DNA from: Candidatus Nitrosopelagicus sp.
GTDB taxonomy: Archaea; Thermoproteota; Nitrososphaeria; Nitrososphaerales; Nitrosopumilaceae
Length of the DNA stretch: 16,534 nucleotides
Direction: 5' to 3'
Assembly: GCA_012964965.1 (NCBI GenBank)
Contig: DTTB01000008.1
Location: forward strand, 1-16,534
The notes below the pieces were generated by a model. That model saw nothing but the letters and a program-made list of their open reading frames with translations. It had not been told where the DNA came from and searched no databases. Below are positions 6,413 through 13,134 of this stretch, in pieces. Made by a program: the position numbers and the translations under genes. The number at the start of each line of letters is the position of its first letter. The first letter of the stretch is position 1.

Positions 6413-7158
6413 TGGTTCAAACCAGATTAGTTAACAATTATCCAGCTCTCATAATTGAAGGTAAGGAAAAAAATTTAGTTATAACAGATTTACACCTAGG
6501 ATTTGAAGGTAATTTATCACAAAATAACATATTTTTAGGAAAAAACACAACAGTAAACGAATCAATAAAAGAAGTTGAAAAAATTCTGGTTAAAACAAAA
6601 CCTGATACGTTAATTCTTCTTGGCGATATAAAATCTGGAATAAAATCTATAACGAAAACAGAATGGAATGATGTGCCAGTTTTTTTAGAAAAAATCAAGA
6701 AGCAGATTAGCGTGACAATAATACCGGGTAATCATGATGCTAATATAGAAAAATTAATTCCAGAAGGGATTTCACTTGCTACCTCAAAGGGAATAATTAT
6801 TGAAGATGCATTATTAACACATGGTCATACAATTCCAACAGAAAATTTTTCATCAGTGAATAAAATCATAATGGGTCACGTTCACCCTGTTTTTTTCCAA
6901 GAGAAATCTATTATCAATGGTAAAAGAGTTTGGGTTACGATGAAATGTAATAAACAAAAAATTTTTCCATCAAAAACTGGGAAATTAGAAATAATAATTA
7001 TACCAACATTTAACAAACACTTTTACACAGTCAATAAAAAATTCTATAAAAAGTCAATTTCACCAATATTAGATAAGAGTGAAGTATTGGAGGCTAAAAT
7101 TCTGACACTTGATGGTACAATAATAGGCAACGAATCGTTACTACCTAACATAATTTAA
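6412..7158 (+). CDS. Metallophosphoesterase, archaeal SbcD/Mre11-related
   Basis: This calcineurin-like phosphoesterase has about 248 residues from ATG 6412. The two-metal site is complete: D26-L-H28 in DLHLG, GD at 71-72, GNHD at 106-109, THGH (136-139) and GHVHP (155-159). Length and motif order match the archaeal family related to SbcD/Mre11 (TIGR00024 type), which lacks the capping and Rad50-binding regions of true Mre11. The substrate (nucleic acid or nucleotide phosphodiester) is inferred. I prefer ATG 6412 because a TATA-like box is centred 24 nt before it and homologues begin shortly before 'LVNNYPAL'. An in-frame ATG at 6397 would add MIIFL. The C-terminal 70 residues are lysine- and isoleucine-rich and poorly defined. 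Its end faces carbamate kinase across 6 bp. Confidence 0.85.
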   Translation: MVQTRLVNNYPALIIEGKEKNLVITDLHLGFEGNLSQNNIFLGKNTTVNESIKEVEKILVKTKPDTLILLGDIKSGIKSITKTEWNDVPVFLEKIKKQISVTIIPGNHDANIEKLIPEGISLATSKGIIIEDALLTHGHTIPTENFSSVNKIIMGHVHPVFFQEKSIINGKRVWVTMKCNKQKIFPSKTGKLEIIIIPTFNKHFYTVNKKFYKKSISPILDKSEVLEAKILTLDGTIIGNESLLPNII

Positions 7159-7175
7159 TTAAATTTAATTTTTTG
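7159..7175 (+). terminator. AT-rich convergent terminator region
   Basis: After the phosphoesterase stop codon the plus strand reads TTAAATTTAATTTTTTG. Archaeal termination often occurs at such T-rich stretches without a hairpin. The stretch overlaps the last codons of carbamate kinase on the other strand. Confidence 0.3.
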
Positions 7176-8151
7176 AAATAATTGTACCAGCTTTGCCATT
7201 TAATGCTGCTAGGGCATTGTCAAGAGATGTGATAATACCCATATCTCCTCCAGATTCTAAGAAATCTATCGTTGCCAGTACCTTTGGTTTCATACTTCCT
7301 TCCAAAAATTGTCCTTCTTTTAGAAGCTTTTTGGCAGTTTTTACAGTGATGGCATCCAAGTCACTCTCATTCGACTTGCCATAATTCAATTTTACTTTAT
7401 CTACGTCTGTTAGAATCAAAAGTACCGAAGCCCCAATCGATTTTGCAATCAAAGCTCCAACATAATCCTTATCAACCACGCAGTCTATTCCCTCAAAACT
7501 AGAGCCACTCTTGATTACGGGAATTCCACCGCCACCACCAGCAATCGGCAAACAGGAATCATCCTCAATGAATTCTTTCAGCATGTCTAACTCAACAATT
7601 TCTAGCGGCTTTGGAGATGCAACTACCCTTCTCCACGTTTTTTCCCCAGTAGGTTTTACCTTCTTAATAATATAGCCTGTCTTATCCCTTAATTTTTTTG
7701 CCTCAGTCTCTGTTAAGAAAGGACCTATAGGCTTACTTGCAGAAGTCTTACCAAATTTTGGGTCATTTTTAGATACTAGTGTTTGAGTAATAAAACTTAC
7801 AACTTTTTTATTTTTTTTTAATTTTAAAAACTCGTTTTGGAGTGCCTGTTGCAGCATATATCCAATTTGGCCTTGCGTCATAGCTATAACCGTGTGCATC
7901 GGCAGATTAGGCATATTCTTTGCAAATTCCTGTTGAAGAAGTAAATTTCCTACCTGTGGTCCATTACCATGAGTAATAACAGAAACTTTGTACCGGTGTT
8001 TACCTAGAACAACAGAGGCAATACTTTTTGCCGTTTTTTTGATATTTTCTTGCTGTTCTTCATGTGTGCCAATTTGATCTTTTTGCAAAATGGCATTTCC
8101 ACCAAGTGCGATTACTATTTTCTTAGAACCATTTTGGTTTTTTTTGCCCAT
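7165..8151 (-). CDS. arcC: Carbamate kinase
   Basis: This amino-acid-kinase-fold enzyme interconverts carbamoyl phosphate plus ADP with carbamate plus ATP in the cytoplasm. Motifs in order are IALGGNA (14-20), HGNGPQVGNLLLQQE (61-75), QTLV (123-126), RRVVASPKP (174-182), AGGGGGIPV (204-212), VDKDYVGALIA (226-236), LTDVD (247-251) and GSMKPKV in the C-terminal third. All are the family's substrate-binding elements. It has 328 residues, slightly longer than the usual roughly 310; the extra is a lysine- and asparagine-rich N-terminus (MGKKNQNGSKK). No arginine deiminase or ornithine transcarbamylase gene is nearby, so a fermentative arginine pathway is not indicated. In an ammonia oxidiser the enzyme could make or consume carbamoyl phosphate from ammonia-derived carbamate (inference). 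GGTTAAAAAGATAA, a TATA-like box, lies about 29 nt upstream (8174-8187 on the plus strand). Confidence 0.95.
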   Translation of the reverse strand: MGKKNQNGSKKIVIALGGNAILQKDQIGTHEEQQENIKKTAKSIASVVLGKHRYKVSVITHGNGPQVGNLLLQQEFAKNMPNLPMHTVIAMTQGQIGYMLQQALQNEFLKLKKNKKVVSFITQTLVSKNDPKFGKTSASKPIGPFLTETEAKKLRDKTGYIIKKVKPTGEKTWRRVVASPKPLEIVELDMLKEFIEDDSCLPIAGGGGGIPVIKSGSSFEGIDCVVDKDYVGALIAKSIGASVLLILTDVDKVKLNYGKSNESDLDAITVKTAKKLLKEGQFLEGSMKPKVLATIDFLESGGDMGIITSLDNALAALNGKAGTIISKN

Positions 8152-8238
8152 ACTATTCAGGATGTTAACATTTGGTTAAAAAGATAATGTAAGTTTTTTG
8201 TGATAAATAATCGAAGTGAAATTTTTGGCAGTTTATGA

Positions 8239-9432
8239 TTATAATGCCTTGAATTGCTCACTCCATTTGTAGTAAGCTCTAATCATATCCATAGACACGC
8301 TTGGCTTTCGTCGTGTCATAGTTTCCCTAAAGTCCTTCATTCCTATATCAGCTGGTTTAGATGGTGCTTCACCATCTATTGGTTCCTTGTATTGAGATGA
8401 TTGAAACATTTCATTGACAACTTTAAGCTGAACGGCCTGACATATATCCTTGATATCACTTGCACTGTATCCATCAAAAATAGATGCCAATGTATGAAGA
8501 CGTACTTTGCTATCAAGTTTTAGCGGGTTTGTATAAAGGAAAAAAAGTTTTTCTCTGGCTTCAACTGATGGCAAGGAAACATAAATTCTTTTTTGGAATC
8601 TGCGTAAAAATGGATGATCAAGACTCCAAGGCTTATTAGTTGCACCAATGACATACAATTTGGTATCTTTTCCCTTACTGTTGATTCCATCCATTTCTGT
8701 TAAAAACTGATTTCTGGATCTTACTTCACCACCAATTTCATTTGTTCGCTCACCTAACAGAGAATCAAGTTCATCAATAAATAAAATCACAGGTTTACCC
8801 TCCCTTTCTGCATAACTATGTGCCATTTTGAATAATCTTGAAACATTTTTTTCTGCTTCACCCAGCCATTTACTCATCATAGATGAGCCATCCACATTGA
8901 TGAAATAACCATCCAACTCATTTGCGGTTGCCGCAGCTAGAATTGTCTTACCGCAACCTGGTGGACCATACAATAAGATTCCTCTTGGCCAACCCAATGG
9001 AAAAAGATCACCTCTTTTTGTGGGATAAACTATTGATTCACGTAATGCGTTTTTTGCATCATCAATACCAACGACATCACGCCATTTAACTTCAGGCTTT
9101 TCTCTCATTACCATATCATCAAAATTATTTTGTGCGTTCTTGGATAGACTTGCTTTTTGTTCCTGTGGTGATGCTGTAGGATCAACTGTTGGTTCAATAC
9201 CAATACCATTAGCCTGAAGTACCTCGATTCTGGTCTTGTATGATTTCATTCGTTCTGTGTATATTTTGTTTAGTTTACTATCAGGATAAAGATGCATTAA
9301 TTTTAGTAATGAATCTATAGCCTTCTGATAATGAGTAACAGCCATTCCCCGTGCTCCCTGAGAATCATATTTTATCGCGGCTGTAGCAAACTGGCTAGCG
9401 TTTTTTTCTAATTCTTGTGGTGCCATATTCAT
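8239..9432 (-). CDS. cdvC: Cell division AAA ATPase CdvC (Vps4 homologue)
   Basis: This 397-residue Vps4-type AAA+ ATPase remodels ESCRT-III-like CdvB polymers at the division site. An N-terminal MIT-like three-helix domain (about 5-75) would bind CdvB tails. A linker (80-112, Pro/Gln/Ser-rich) leads to the AAA module: GPPGCGKT Walker A (156-163), the pore-loop region MMSKWLGEAEKN (185-196), VILFIDELDS Walker B (215-224), sensor 1 in GATNKP (263-268) and arginine fingers R277-R278. The C-terminal helix (SVSMDMIRAYYKWSEQF) is the Vps4 type. Walker B reads DELDS where most Vps4 proteins have DEIDS, a conservative change. As is usual in Nitrososphaerota, cdvA and cdvB are not adjacent, unlike the cdvABC cluster of Sulfolobales. 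ATG 9432 is used; ATG 9426 two codons later is equally possible. CTTTTAATTATAC lies about 28 nt upstream. Confidence 0.95.
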   Translation of the reverse strand: MNMAPQELEKNASQFATAAIKYDSQGARGMAVTHYQKAIDSLLKLMHLYPDSKLNKIYTERMKSYKTRIEVLQANGIGIEPTVDPTASPQEQKASLSKNAQNNFDDMVMREKPEVKWRDVVGIDDAKNALRESIVYPTKRGDLFPLGWPRGILLYGPPGCGKTILAAATANELDGYFINVDGSSMMSKWLGEAEKNVSRLFKMAHSYAEREGKPVILFIDELDSLLGERTNEIGGEVRSRNQFLTEMDGINSKGKDTKLYVIGATNKPWSLDHPFLRRFQKRIYVSLPSVEAREKLFFLYTNPLKLDSKVRLHTLASIFDGYSASDIKDICQAVQLKVVNEMFQSSQYKEPIDGEAPSKPADIGMKDFRETMTRRKPSVSMDMIRAYYKWSEQFKAL

Positions 9433-9549
9433 CTAAATTACCTTAACAACCTTCTTTTAATTATACAAAGCCAGTCTAAAGAGTAAATATCTGTAAAAGA
9501 TATAGTTAAATTTTTTACACTTGCTTGATTTCAGTCGTAAGTTTTAGGT

Positions 9550-10596
9550 TTAACTGCTTTCCAATTGTGAATTCATTTTCGACACAAATTTTTTAATTTT
9601 GTCTTTTGGAATTACAGCCCCACATGCTTTATCATGTCCACCACCAGAACCACCAAGTTCAGTAGATATAGAAGACACTAATCTGCCAAGGTGTACTTTG
9701 CATGAACGAGAACCTCTTACTGAAACAGCATATATTCCATGATCAGTTCTTTCCTTATACGCAATACCGACATGCTTTCCTGAAAGCCCAAGTACAAAGT
9801 TTACAGCGCCACTTGCTCCAGAATCAAGTATTTCCATATAGGCTAAGTTTTTTAAAATTTTCATTGATTCCTTAACTTTTGATATAATCTCAGCAAGTTT
9901 CCCAACTTGAATTTGAGCAAATTCAAATGTATTCGGAATTTCGTGAGGATATTTCGATTCACTTAATTCATCAACCAAATATAAAAGATAATCAAGATCT
10001 TTTTGGTGTCCTACGATATTATAAGTTAAAACAGTAGCATTGATTAATGCAAATTGCCTGTCATACATCTGTAAAAGTTTTGTAGCTATAGGCCTTTCTT
10101 CCATGTAATCAGTTATTGCCGCACATGTAGCAATAAACGAAGAATGCTCTGGTAATTTTTTCCTAAATGCATCATACACAAGGGTTGCAGTACATTCAGT
10201 TGTATTATGAATTAGTTTCACTTTAATTTTTTTGAGTTTAGTAATAACCTTTGAATCAAGGTCGTGGTGATCTATGTATGTCACAGAAATGCGTTTTTTA
10301 ATTAATTCAGCAAGTAGGGATACAAAAGGATCTGTATTTTGTTTGTTCAACCCCAGATCACAAATAAATAATTTTTTTAAGGATTGATCATTACGTAATA
10401 ATTCTAATGCGTCCATCATCCCAGGATAGTCAACAAGCACGCAATCTCCACCAAATACTTGTTTAATTAATGCCGCAGAAGAAATACCATCTGCATCTTC
10501 TTTATGCGAAACGCAAATGGTTTTTGTTCTTCTTGATTTCTTAGTGTTTACCAATGTTTTTTTTTGCACTGATTTTTTAATTAATTTAATTGGCAT
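9550..10596 (-). CDS. DHH/DHHA1 phosphoesterase, RecJ-like
   Basis: This is a 348-residue DHH-superfamily phosphoesterase. The catalytic DHH domain shows SHKEDADG (30-37, H31, D34, D36), ICDLG (78-82, D80) and the signature DHH (109-111). The C-terminal DHHA1 substrate-binding domain ends in GGSGGGHDKACG (315-326), the usual GGGH element. Archaeal relatives include RecJ-like/GAN nucleases linked to the replisome and small-oligonucleotide or cyclic-dinucleotide phosphodiesterases; the sequence alone does not separate these. The first 25 residues are very basic (repeated lysines, RRTK), which could aid nucleic-acid contact. It lies 117 bp upstream of cdvC and 50 bp downstream of a small unknown gene, all on one strand. 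AT-rich ATTTAAAT at 10623-10630 lies about 31 nt before the ATG, so it probably has its own promoter. Confidence 0.88.
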   Translation of the reverse strand: MPIKLIKKSVQKKTLVNTKKSRRTKTICVSHKEDADGISSAALIKQVFGGDCVLVDYPGMMDALELLRNDQSLKKLFICDLGLNKQNTDPFVSLLAELIKKRISVTYIDHHDLDSKVITKLKKIKVKLIHNTTECTATLVYDAFRKKLPEHSSFIATCAAITDYMEERPIATKLLQMYDRQFALINATVLTYNIVGHQKDLDYLLYLVDELSESKYPHEIPNTFEFAQIQVGKLAEIISKVKESMKILKNLAYMEILDSGASGAVNFVLGLSGKHVGIAYKERTDHGIYAVSVRGSRSCKVHLGRLVSSISTELGGSGGGHDKACGAVIPKDKIKKFVSKMNSQLESS

Positions 10597-10646
10597 ATTT
10601 GCGATACGTCAGATCAACCCTCATTTAAATCAAGAATGGTAATTTG

Positions 10647-10844
10647 CTATTTTTTTTTAAATTTGTTTATTTTGATATCAGGTTTTTCAGACACTTGTTC
10701 GATTGAAGTACAAATATCATAAAACCAAACCCCATCAAGCTGAGTGTTTATGTCGATTTGTTGTATCTCTGCTAATTTTTTAGGATCCCCCTCAATAATG
10801 ATTTTATCTATAATTTGCATTAATTTGCGCTCTTCTGGTGACAT
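10647..10844 (-). CDS. Small protein of unknown function (65 residues)
   Basis: I do not recognise this gene. The product is a charged 65-residue protein: an N-terminal helix (SPEERKLMQIIDKIII), a middle 'GDPKKLAEIQQIDINTQLDG', one WFYD patch and a lysine-rich end (NKFKKK). It has no membrane segment and one cysteine. Support for coding is a reasonable amino-acid mix, an ATG start and a TATA-like GTTATAATTT (10866-10875) about 26 nt upstream on the same strand. It precedes the DHH phosphoesterase by 50 bp, so co-transcription is possible. It is divergent from citrate synthase. Confidence 0.6.
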   Translation of the reverse strand: MSPEERKLMQIIDKIIIEGDPKKLAEIQQIDINTQLDGVWFYDICTSIEQVSEKPDIKINKFKKK

Positions 10845-10865
10845 GTCAATTTAGCTAAAAATCAC

Positions 10866-10875
10866 GTTATAATTT
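10866..10875 (-). promoter_or_regulatory. TATA-like box of the 65-residue gene
   Basis: The plus-strand sequence GTTATAATTT is centred about 26 nt upstream of the ATG at 10844 as read on the minus strand. It shares the 118-bp divergent gap with the citrate synthase promoter. Confidence 0.35.
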
Positions 10876-10930
10876 CATGAATTAACAGATTAGACAAAAT
10901 ACTGAATTTTCAAAACGTAGTTGAAGTAGA

Positions 10931-10942
10931 AAATTTAAAAAT
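10931..10942 (+). promoter_or_regulatory. TATA-like box of the citrate synthase promoter
   Basis: AAATTTAAAAAT is centred about 26 nt before the ATG at 10963, which would give a leaderless message. The box is flanked by a 7-bp inverted repeat, GAAAATT (10929-10935) and AATTTTC (10945-10951); in such AT-rich DNA this may be chance. Confidence 0.4.
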
Positions 10943-10962
10943 GCAATTTTCATAAGTAAATT

Positions 10963-12132
10963 ATGGATACAAAAAACATTGGGCTGAGAAATATTGAGGT
11001 TGCTGACACAAGAATCTCATTTATTGATGGGCAAAAAGGTAAGCTGATTTACCGTGGTTTTGATATTTTGGATTTAACTAAAAACTCCAACTATGAAGAA
11101 ACTTGTTACCTTCTATTACATGATGAATTACCAACTAGAGATGAATACGATGATTTTAGAGCCAGTCTATCCAAGGCAAGAACTATTCCAAAGCAAATGC
11201 AGATTAATATGGGCAATTGGCGAATTGATGCAGATCCGATGGATGCCTTACAGGCATTTGTTGCAGCTTTTGGTGGTTACTATGATGAAGAGTTTTCAAG
11301 TAAAGACGCAAGTTATGAAAGGGCTATCAACCTTATAGCTAAGATTCCTACAATTATTGCCAGTTGGCAAAGAATTCGTAGCAAGCAGGAGATTGTACAT
11401 CCAGATTCAAATCTTAACCACGCGGCCAATTTTTTATACATGTTAACTGGTGACAAACCAGAACCGGAAATAGAAAAAATATTTGACGTTTGCCTGATTC
11501 TACATGCAGAACATACTCTTAATGCCTCTACATTTGCTGCTAGGGAAGTTGCATCAACACGTGCACATATGTATTCTGCTGCCAGCGCTGCAGTAGGGGC
11601 ATTAAGTGGAGAATTACATGGAGGTGCTAATTATGAAGTAATGAGAATGCTTCTTGAAATAGAGAATGAGGATAACGTCGAATCCTATATCAAAGAAAAA
11701 TTTGCTAGGAATGAAAGAATTATGGGGATGGGTCATGCTGTATACAAAACTATAGATCCAAGATCACAAGTTCTTAAGGAATTATCAAAACGTCTGTCAG
11801 AAAAAACTGGACAGCCATGGTACAATATAACAAACAAAGTGGAACAGACTACGGTGGACATGATGAAAAAAACTAAGGGAATAGAAATTTTTCCAAATGT
11901 AGATCTTTATAGCGCTTCAGTTTATTATATGCTAGGCATCCCAATGGATCTTAACACGCCAGTTTTTGCTATGTCAAGGGCTGCTGGATGGGCAGCGCAT
12001 GTAATTGAGGAAAAATTTGCAGAAGCAGCACCAAAACCAATGTTATATAGACCAAAGGCTGTATATGTCGGAAAATATGCTGGACCACAAGGCATTGATT
12101 ATGTTCCTATAGAAAAAAGAGTAAAAAAATAA
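10963..12132 (+). CDS. gltA: Citrate synthase
   Basis: This enzyme condenses oxaloacetate with acetyl-CoA to citrate in the cytoplasm. It has 389 residues, the usual length of the archaeal and short bacterial type. Catalytic residues are visible: H184 in HAEHTLNAS, H219 in GELHGGANYE, H258 in GMGHAVYKTIDPR with R267, and D314 in FPNVDLYSASVY. The N-terminal IEVADTRISFIDG and YRG (30-32) are typical. 2-Methylcitrate synthases share these motifs, but no propionate genes are near, so citrate synthase is preferred. In an HP/HB-cycle autotroph, citrate synthase feeds the biosynthetic TCA branch toward 2-oxoglutarate and glutamate (known physiology of the group, inferred here). The ATG start has no Shine-Dalgarno sequence and a TATA-like box 26 nt upstream. 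Its end converges with a small gene across 8 bp. Confidence 0.95.
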   Translation: MDTKNIGLRNIEVADTRISFIDGQKGKLIYRGFDILDLTKNSNYEETCYLLLHDELPTRDEYDDFRASLSKARTIPKQMQINMGNWRIDADPMDALQAFVAAFGGYYDEEFSSKDASYERAINLIAKIPTIIASWQRIRSKQEIVHPDSNLNHAANFLYMLTGDKPEPEIEKIFDVCLILHAEHTLNASTFAAREVASTRAHMYSAASAAVGALSGELHGGANYEVMRMLLEIENEDNVESYIKEKFARNERIMGMGHAVYKTIDPRSQVLKELSKRLSEKTGQPWYNITNKVEQTTVDMMKKTKGIEIFPNVDLYSASVYYMLGIPMDLNTPVFAMSRAAGWAAHVIEEKFAEAAPKPMLYRPKAVYVGKYAGPQGIDYVPIEKRVKK

Positions 12133-12140
12133 AATAAGTG

Positions 12141-12347
12141 TTAATTTCGAGAATTAAGCCAATCCTTTGCTTTTGAATTAACATCATGCTTGTATAAGAT
12201 TTCAAAAACCATATCATAAAATGAGAGTCCCTTTTTTTGTGCCTGCCCATCAAGCCATTTAATGCCATCTGATAACTCAGGATCATGTTCAGAAAATTCT
12301 ACAAGTTCATCTACCATATTAGTAAAAAATGTATGAGATTCTAGCAT
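12141..12347 (-). CDS. Small acidic protein of unknown function (68 residues)
   Basis: I cannot name this gene. From ATG 12347 it encodes 68 residues, mostly helical and acidic: 'MLESHTFFTNMVDELVEF', 'SEHDPELSDGIKWLDGQAQKKG', 'SFYDMVFEILYKHDVNSKAKDWL'. It has no cysteine and no membrane helix, so it is likely a cytoplasmic helical bundle or adaptor. A TTG two codons upstream (12353) is an alternative start, but ATG 12347 is better placed: TCATTAAAT at 12369-12377 lies about 26 nt upstream on the minus strand. It is convergent with citrate synthase and divergent from the gene at 12424. Confidence 0.65.
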   Translation of the reverse strand: MLESHTFFTNMVDELVEFSEHDPELSDGIKWLDGQAQKKGLSFYDMVFEILYKHDVNSKAKDWLNSRN

Positions 12348-12386
12348 GGACAATTCTTTAAATGTTGATCATTAAATCATAAATGC

Positions 12387-12397
12387 AAAATATATAG
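12387..12397 (+). promoter_or_regulatory. TATA-like box of the gene at 12424
   Basis: AAAATATATAG is the clearest TATA-like sequence in this 76-bp divergent gap. Its centre is about 32 nt before the TTG start at 12424, allowing a 5' leader of only a few bases. The box for the opposite gene (12369-12377) lies about 10 bp away. Confidence 0.4.
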
Positions 12398-12423
12398 ACA
12401 AAAAACACCCTTTTGATTGACAG

Positions 12424-12822
12424 TTGGAGCACAAATTATTCCTTGATGGAACTAAAACTAAAATTTCATGGATAGTTCAAACAGGCAATCAGATTACGAA
12501 GGAGTTTAGGGTGCACCCACCAGCATATACTTCAGGATACAAGCTGGACGTAAAAAATGAAGAACAGTCAAAATTCATTGCTTTGCATGCTGGAATCTAT
12601 TGGAGTGTTGGAGTATATACCATAAAAGACGGAGATACAGTGAATGTCATGTGTGACTCCAAAAAAATGTATGATATTCTTAGTTCAAAGCATAAAATAT
12701 CTGATCAAATAATTAATGACAAAATTCATTTCATAAATCTTTTCATTAAACAAAGAAAACTTGTTGTAAATTACCACCTAATTGATAGTGATGAAAATCC
12801 GGCATCAGTACTTATACGTTAA
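12424..12822 (+). CDS. Protein of unknown function (132 residues)
   Basis: No family is recognised. The product is a soluble 132-residue protein with alternating hydrophobic strands (KISWIVQTGN, IYWSVGVYTIKDGDTVNVMC) followed by a helical region (KMYDILSSKHKI) and a basic, strand-rich end (INLFIKQRKLVVNYHLID). It has no signal peptide or membrane helix and a single cysteine (C79). The start is TTG at 12424, immediately after an in-frame stop at 12418 with an intervening CAG; the next ATG would remove more than half the protein. The TTG start plus the TATA-like box above supports a nearly leaderless message. It is followed by another small unknown gene on the same strand after 102 bp. Confidence 0.65.
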   Translation: MEHKLFLDGTKTKISWIVQTGNQITKEFRVHPPAYTSGYKLDVKNEEQSKFIALHAGIYWSVGVYTIKDGDTVNVMCDSKKMYDILSSKHKISDQIINDKIHFINLFIKQRKLVVNYHLIDSDENPASVLIR

Positions 12823-12844
12823 TTCCAATTATTTTGAATCATGT

Positions 12845-12875
12845 TTCAGCTAAATAGAATTAAGATCGAGCTGAA
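12845..12875. repeat. 7-bp inverted repeat in the gap before the 68-residue gene
   Basis: TTCAGCT (12845-12851) and AGCTGAA (12869-12875) are perfect complements separated by 17 nt. The same stretch also holds an imperfect direct repeat (AGCTAAATAGAAT and AGCTGAATATAGAAT, starting at 12848 and 12869). It lies between the gene ending at 12822 and the TATA-like box near 12894-12905. It could be an operator or part of a terminator; neither is established. Confidence 0.35.
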
Positions 12876-12893
12876 TATAGAATCAAACAATGA

Positions 12894-12905
12894 TTTTTAA
12901 ATAAG
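12894..12905 (+). promoter_or_regulatory. TATA-like box of the gene at 12925
   Basis: TTTTTAAATAAG is centred about 26 nt before ATG 12925, matching a leaderless start. Confidence 0.4.
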
Positions 12906-12924
12906 AATTTATGAATTCAAATGC

Positions 12925-13131
12925 ATGAAGGACATCAATGAAATATTACCAAAGGTCCCAAATATGAGATGGGGTGCTTTGATGAACAAAGCTCCTACAA
13001 ACAACAAAGTCAATGATCTAAACAAAATTTTTCCACATAATGGAAAATGGCACACTGTATTTGAGGAAAAAGATCATACATACATTGATGGAAAAATCAT
13101 CTGGAAAAAAGACAAAGAGTCTTGGACATAA
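12925..13131 (+). CDS. Small protein of unknown function (68 residues)
   Basis: I do not recognise this gene. It encodes a 68-residue basic soluble protein rich in Lys, Asn and Trp (four Trp): MKDINEILPKVPNMRWG, then NKIFPHNGKWHTVFEEKDHTY, then IDGKIIWKKDKESWT. The second half looks like short beta-strands (KWHTVF, TYIDGKIIWK) and could be a small barrel or a nucleic-acid-binding module, which is a guess. It has no cysteine. The ATG has a TATA-like box 26 nt upstream and no Shine-Dalgarno sequence. Its stop codon is only 3 bp from the end of the glycerate kinase gene on the other strand. Confidence 0.62.
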   Translation: MKDINEILPKVPNMRWGALMNKAPTNNKVNDLNKIFPHNGKWHTVFEEKDHTYIDGKIIWKKDKESWT

Positions 13132-13134
13132 GCA

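Noticed and set aside
6438..6698. Minus-strand open frame inside the phosphoesterase gene
   Set aside because: Antisense to DLHLG and GD motif codons; no independent evidence.
6412..7158. True Mre11 of a Mre11-Rad50 complex
   Set aside because: The protein is too short, lacks the extra Mre11 regions, and no Rad50 or HerA/NurA gene is adjacent.
10963..12132. 2-methylcitrate synthase
   Set aside because: Shared motifs cannot exclude it, but there is no prp-type neighbour, and autotrophic AOA need citrate synthase for 2-oxoglutarate.
12905..12918. GAATT/AATTC inverted repeat before the 68-residue gene
   Set aside because: Five-base AT-rich arms are expected by chance in this composition and the position downstream of the TATA box is not distinctive.
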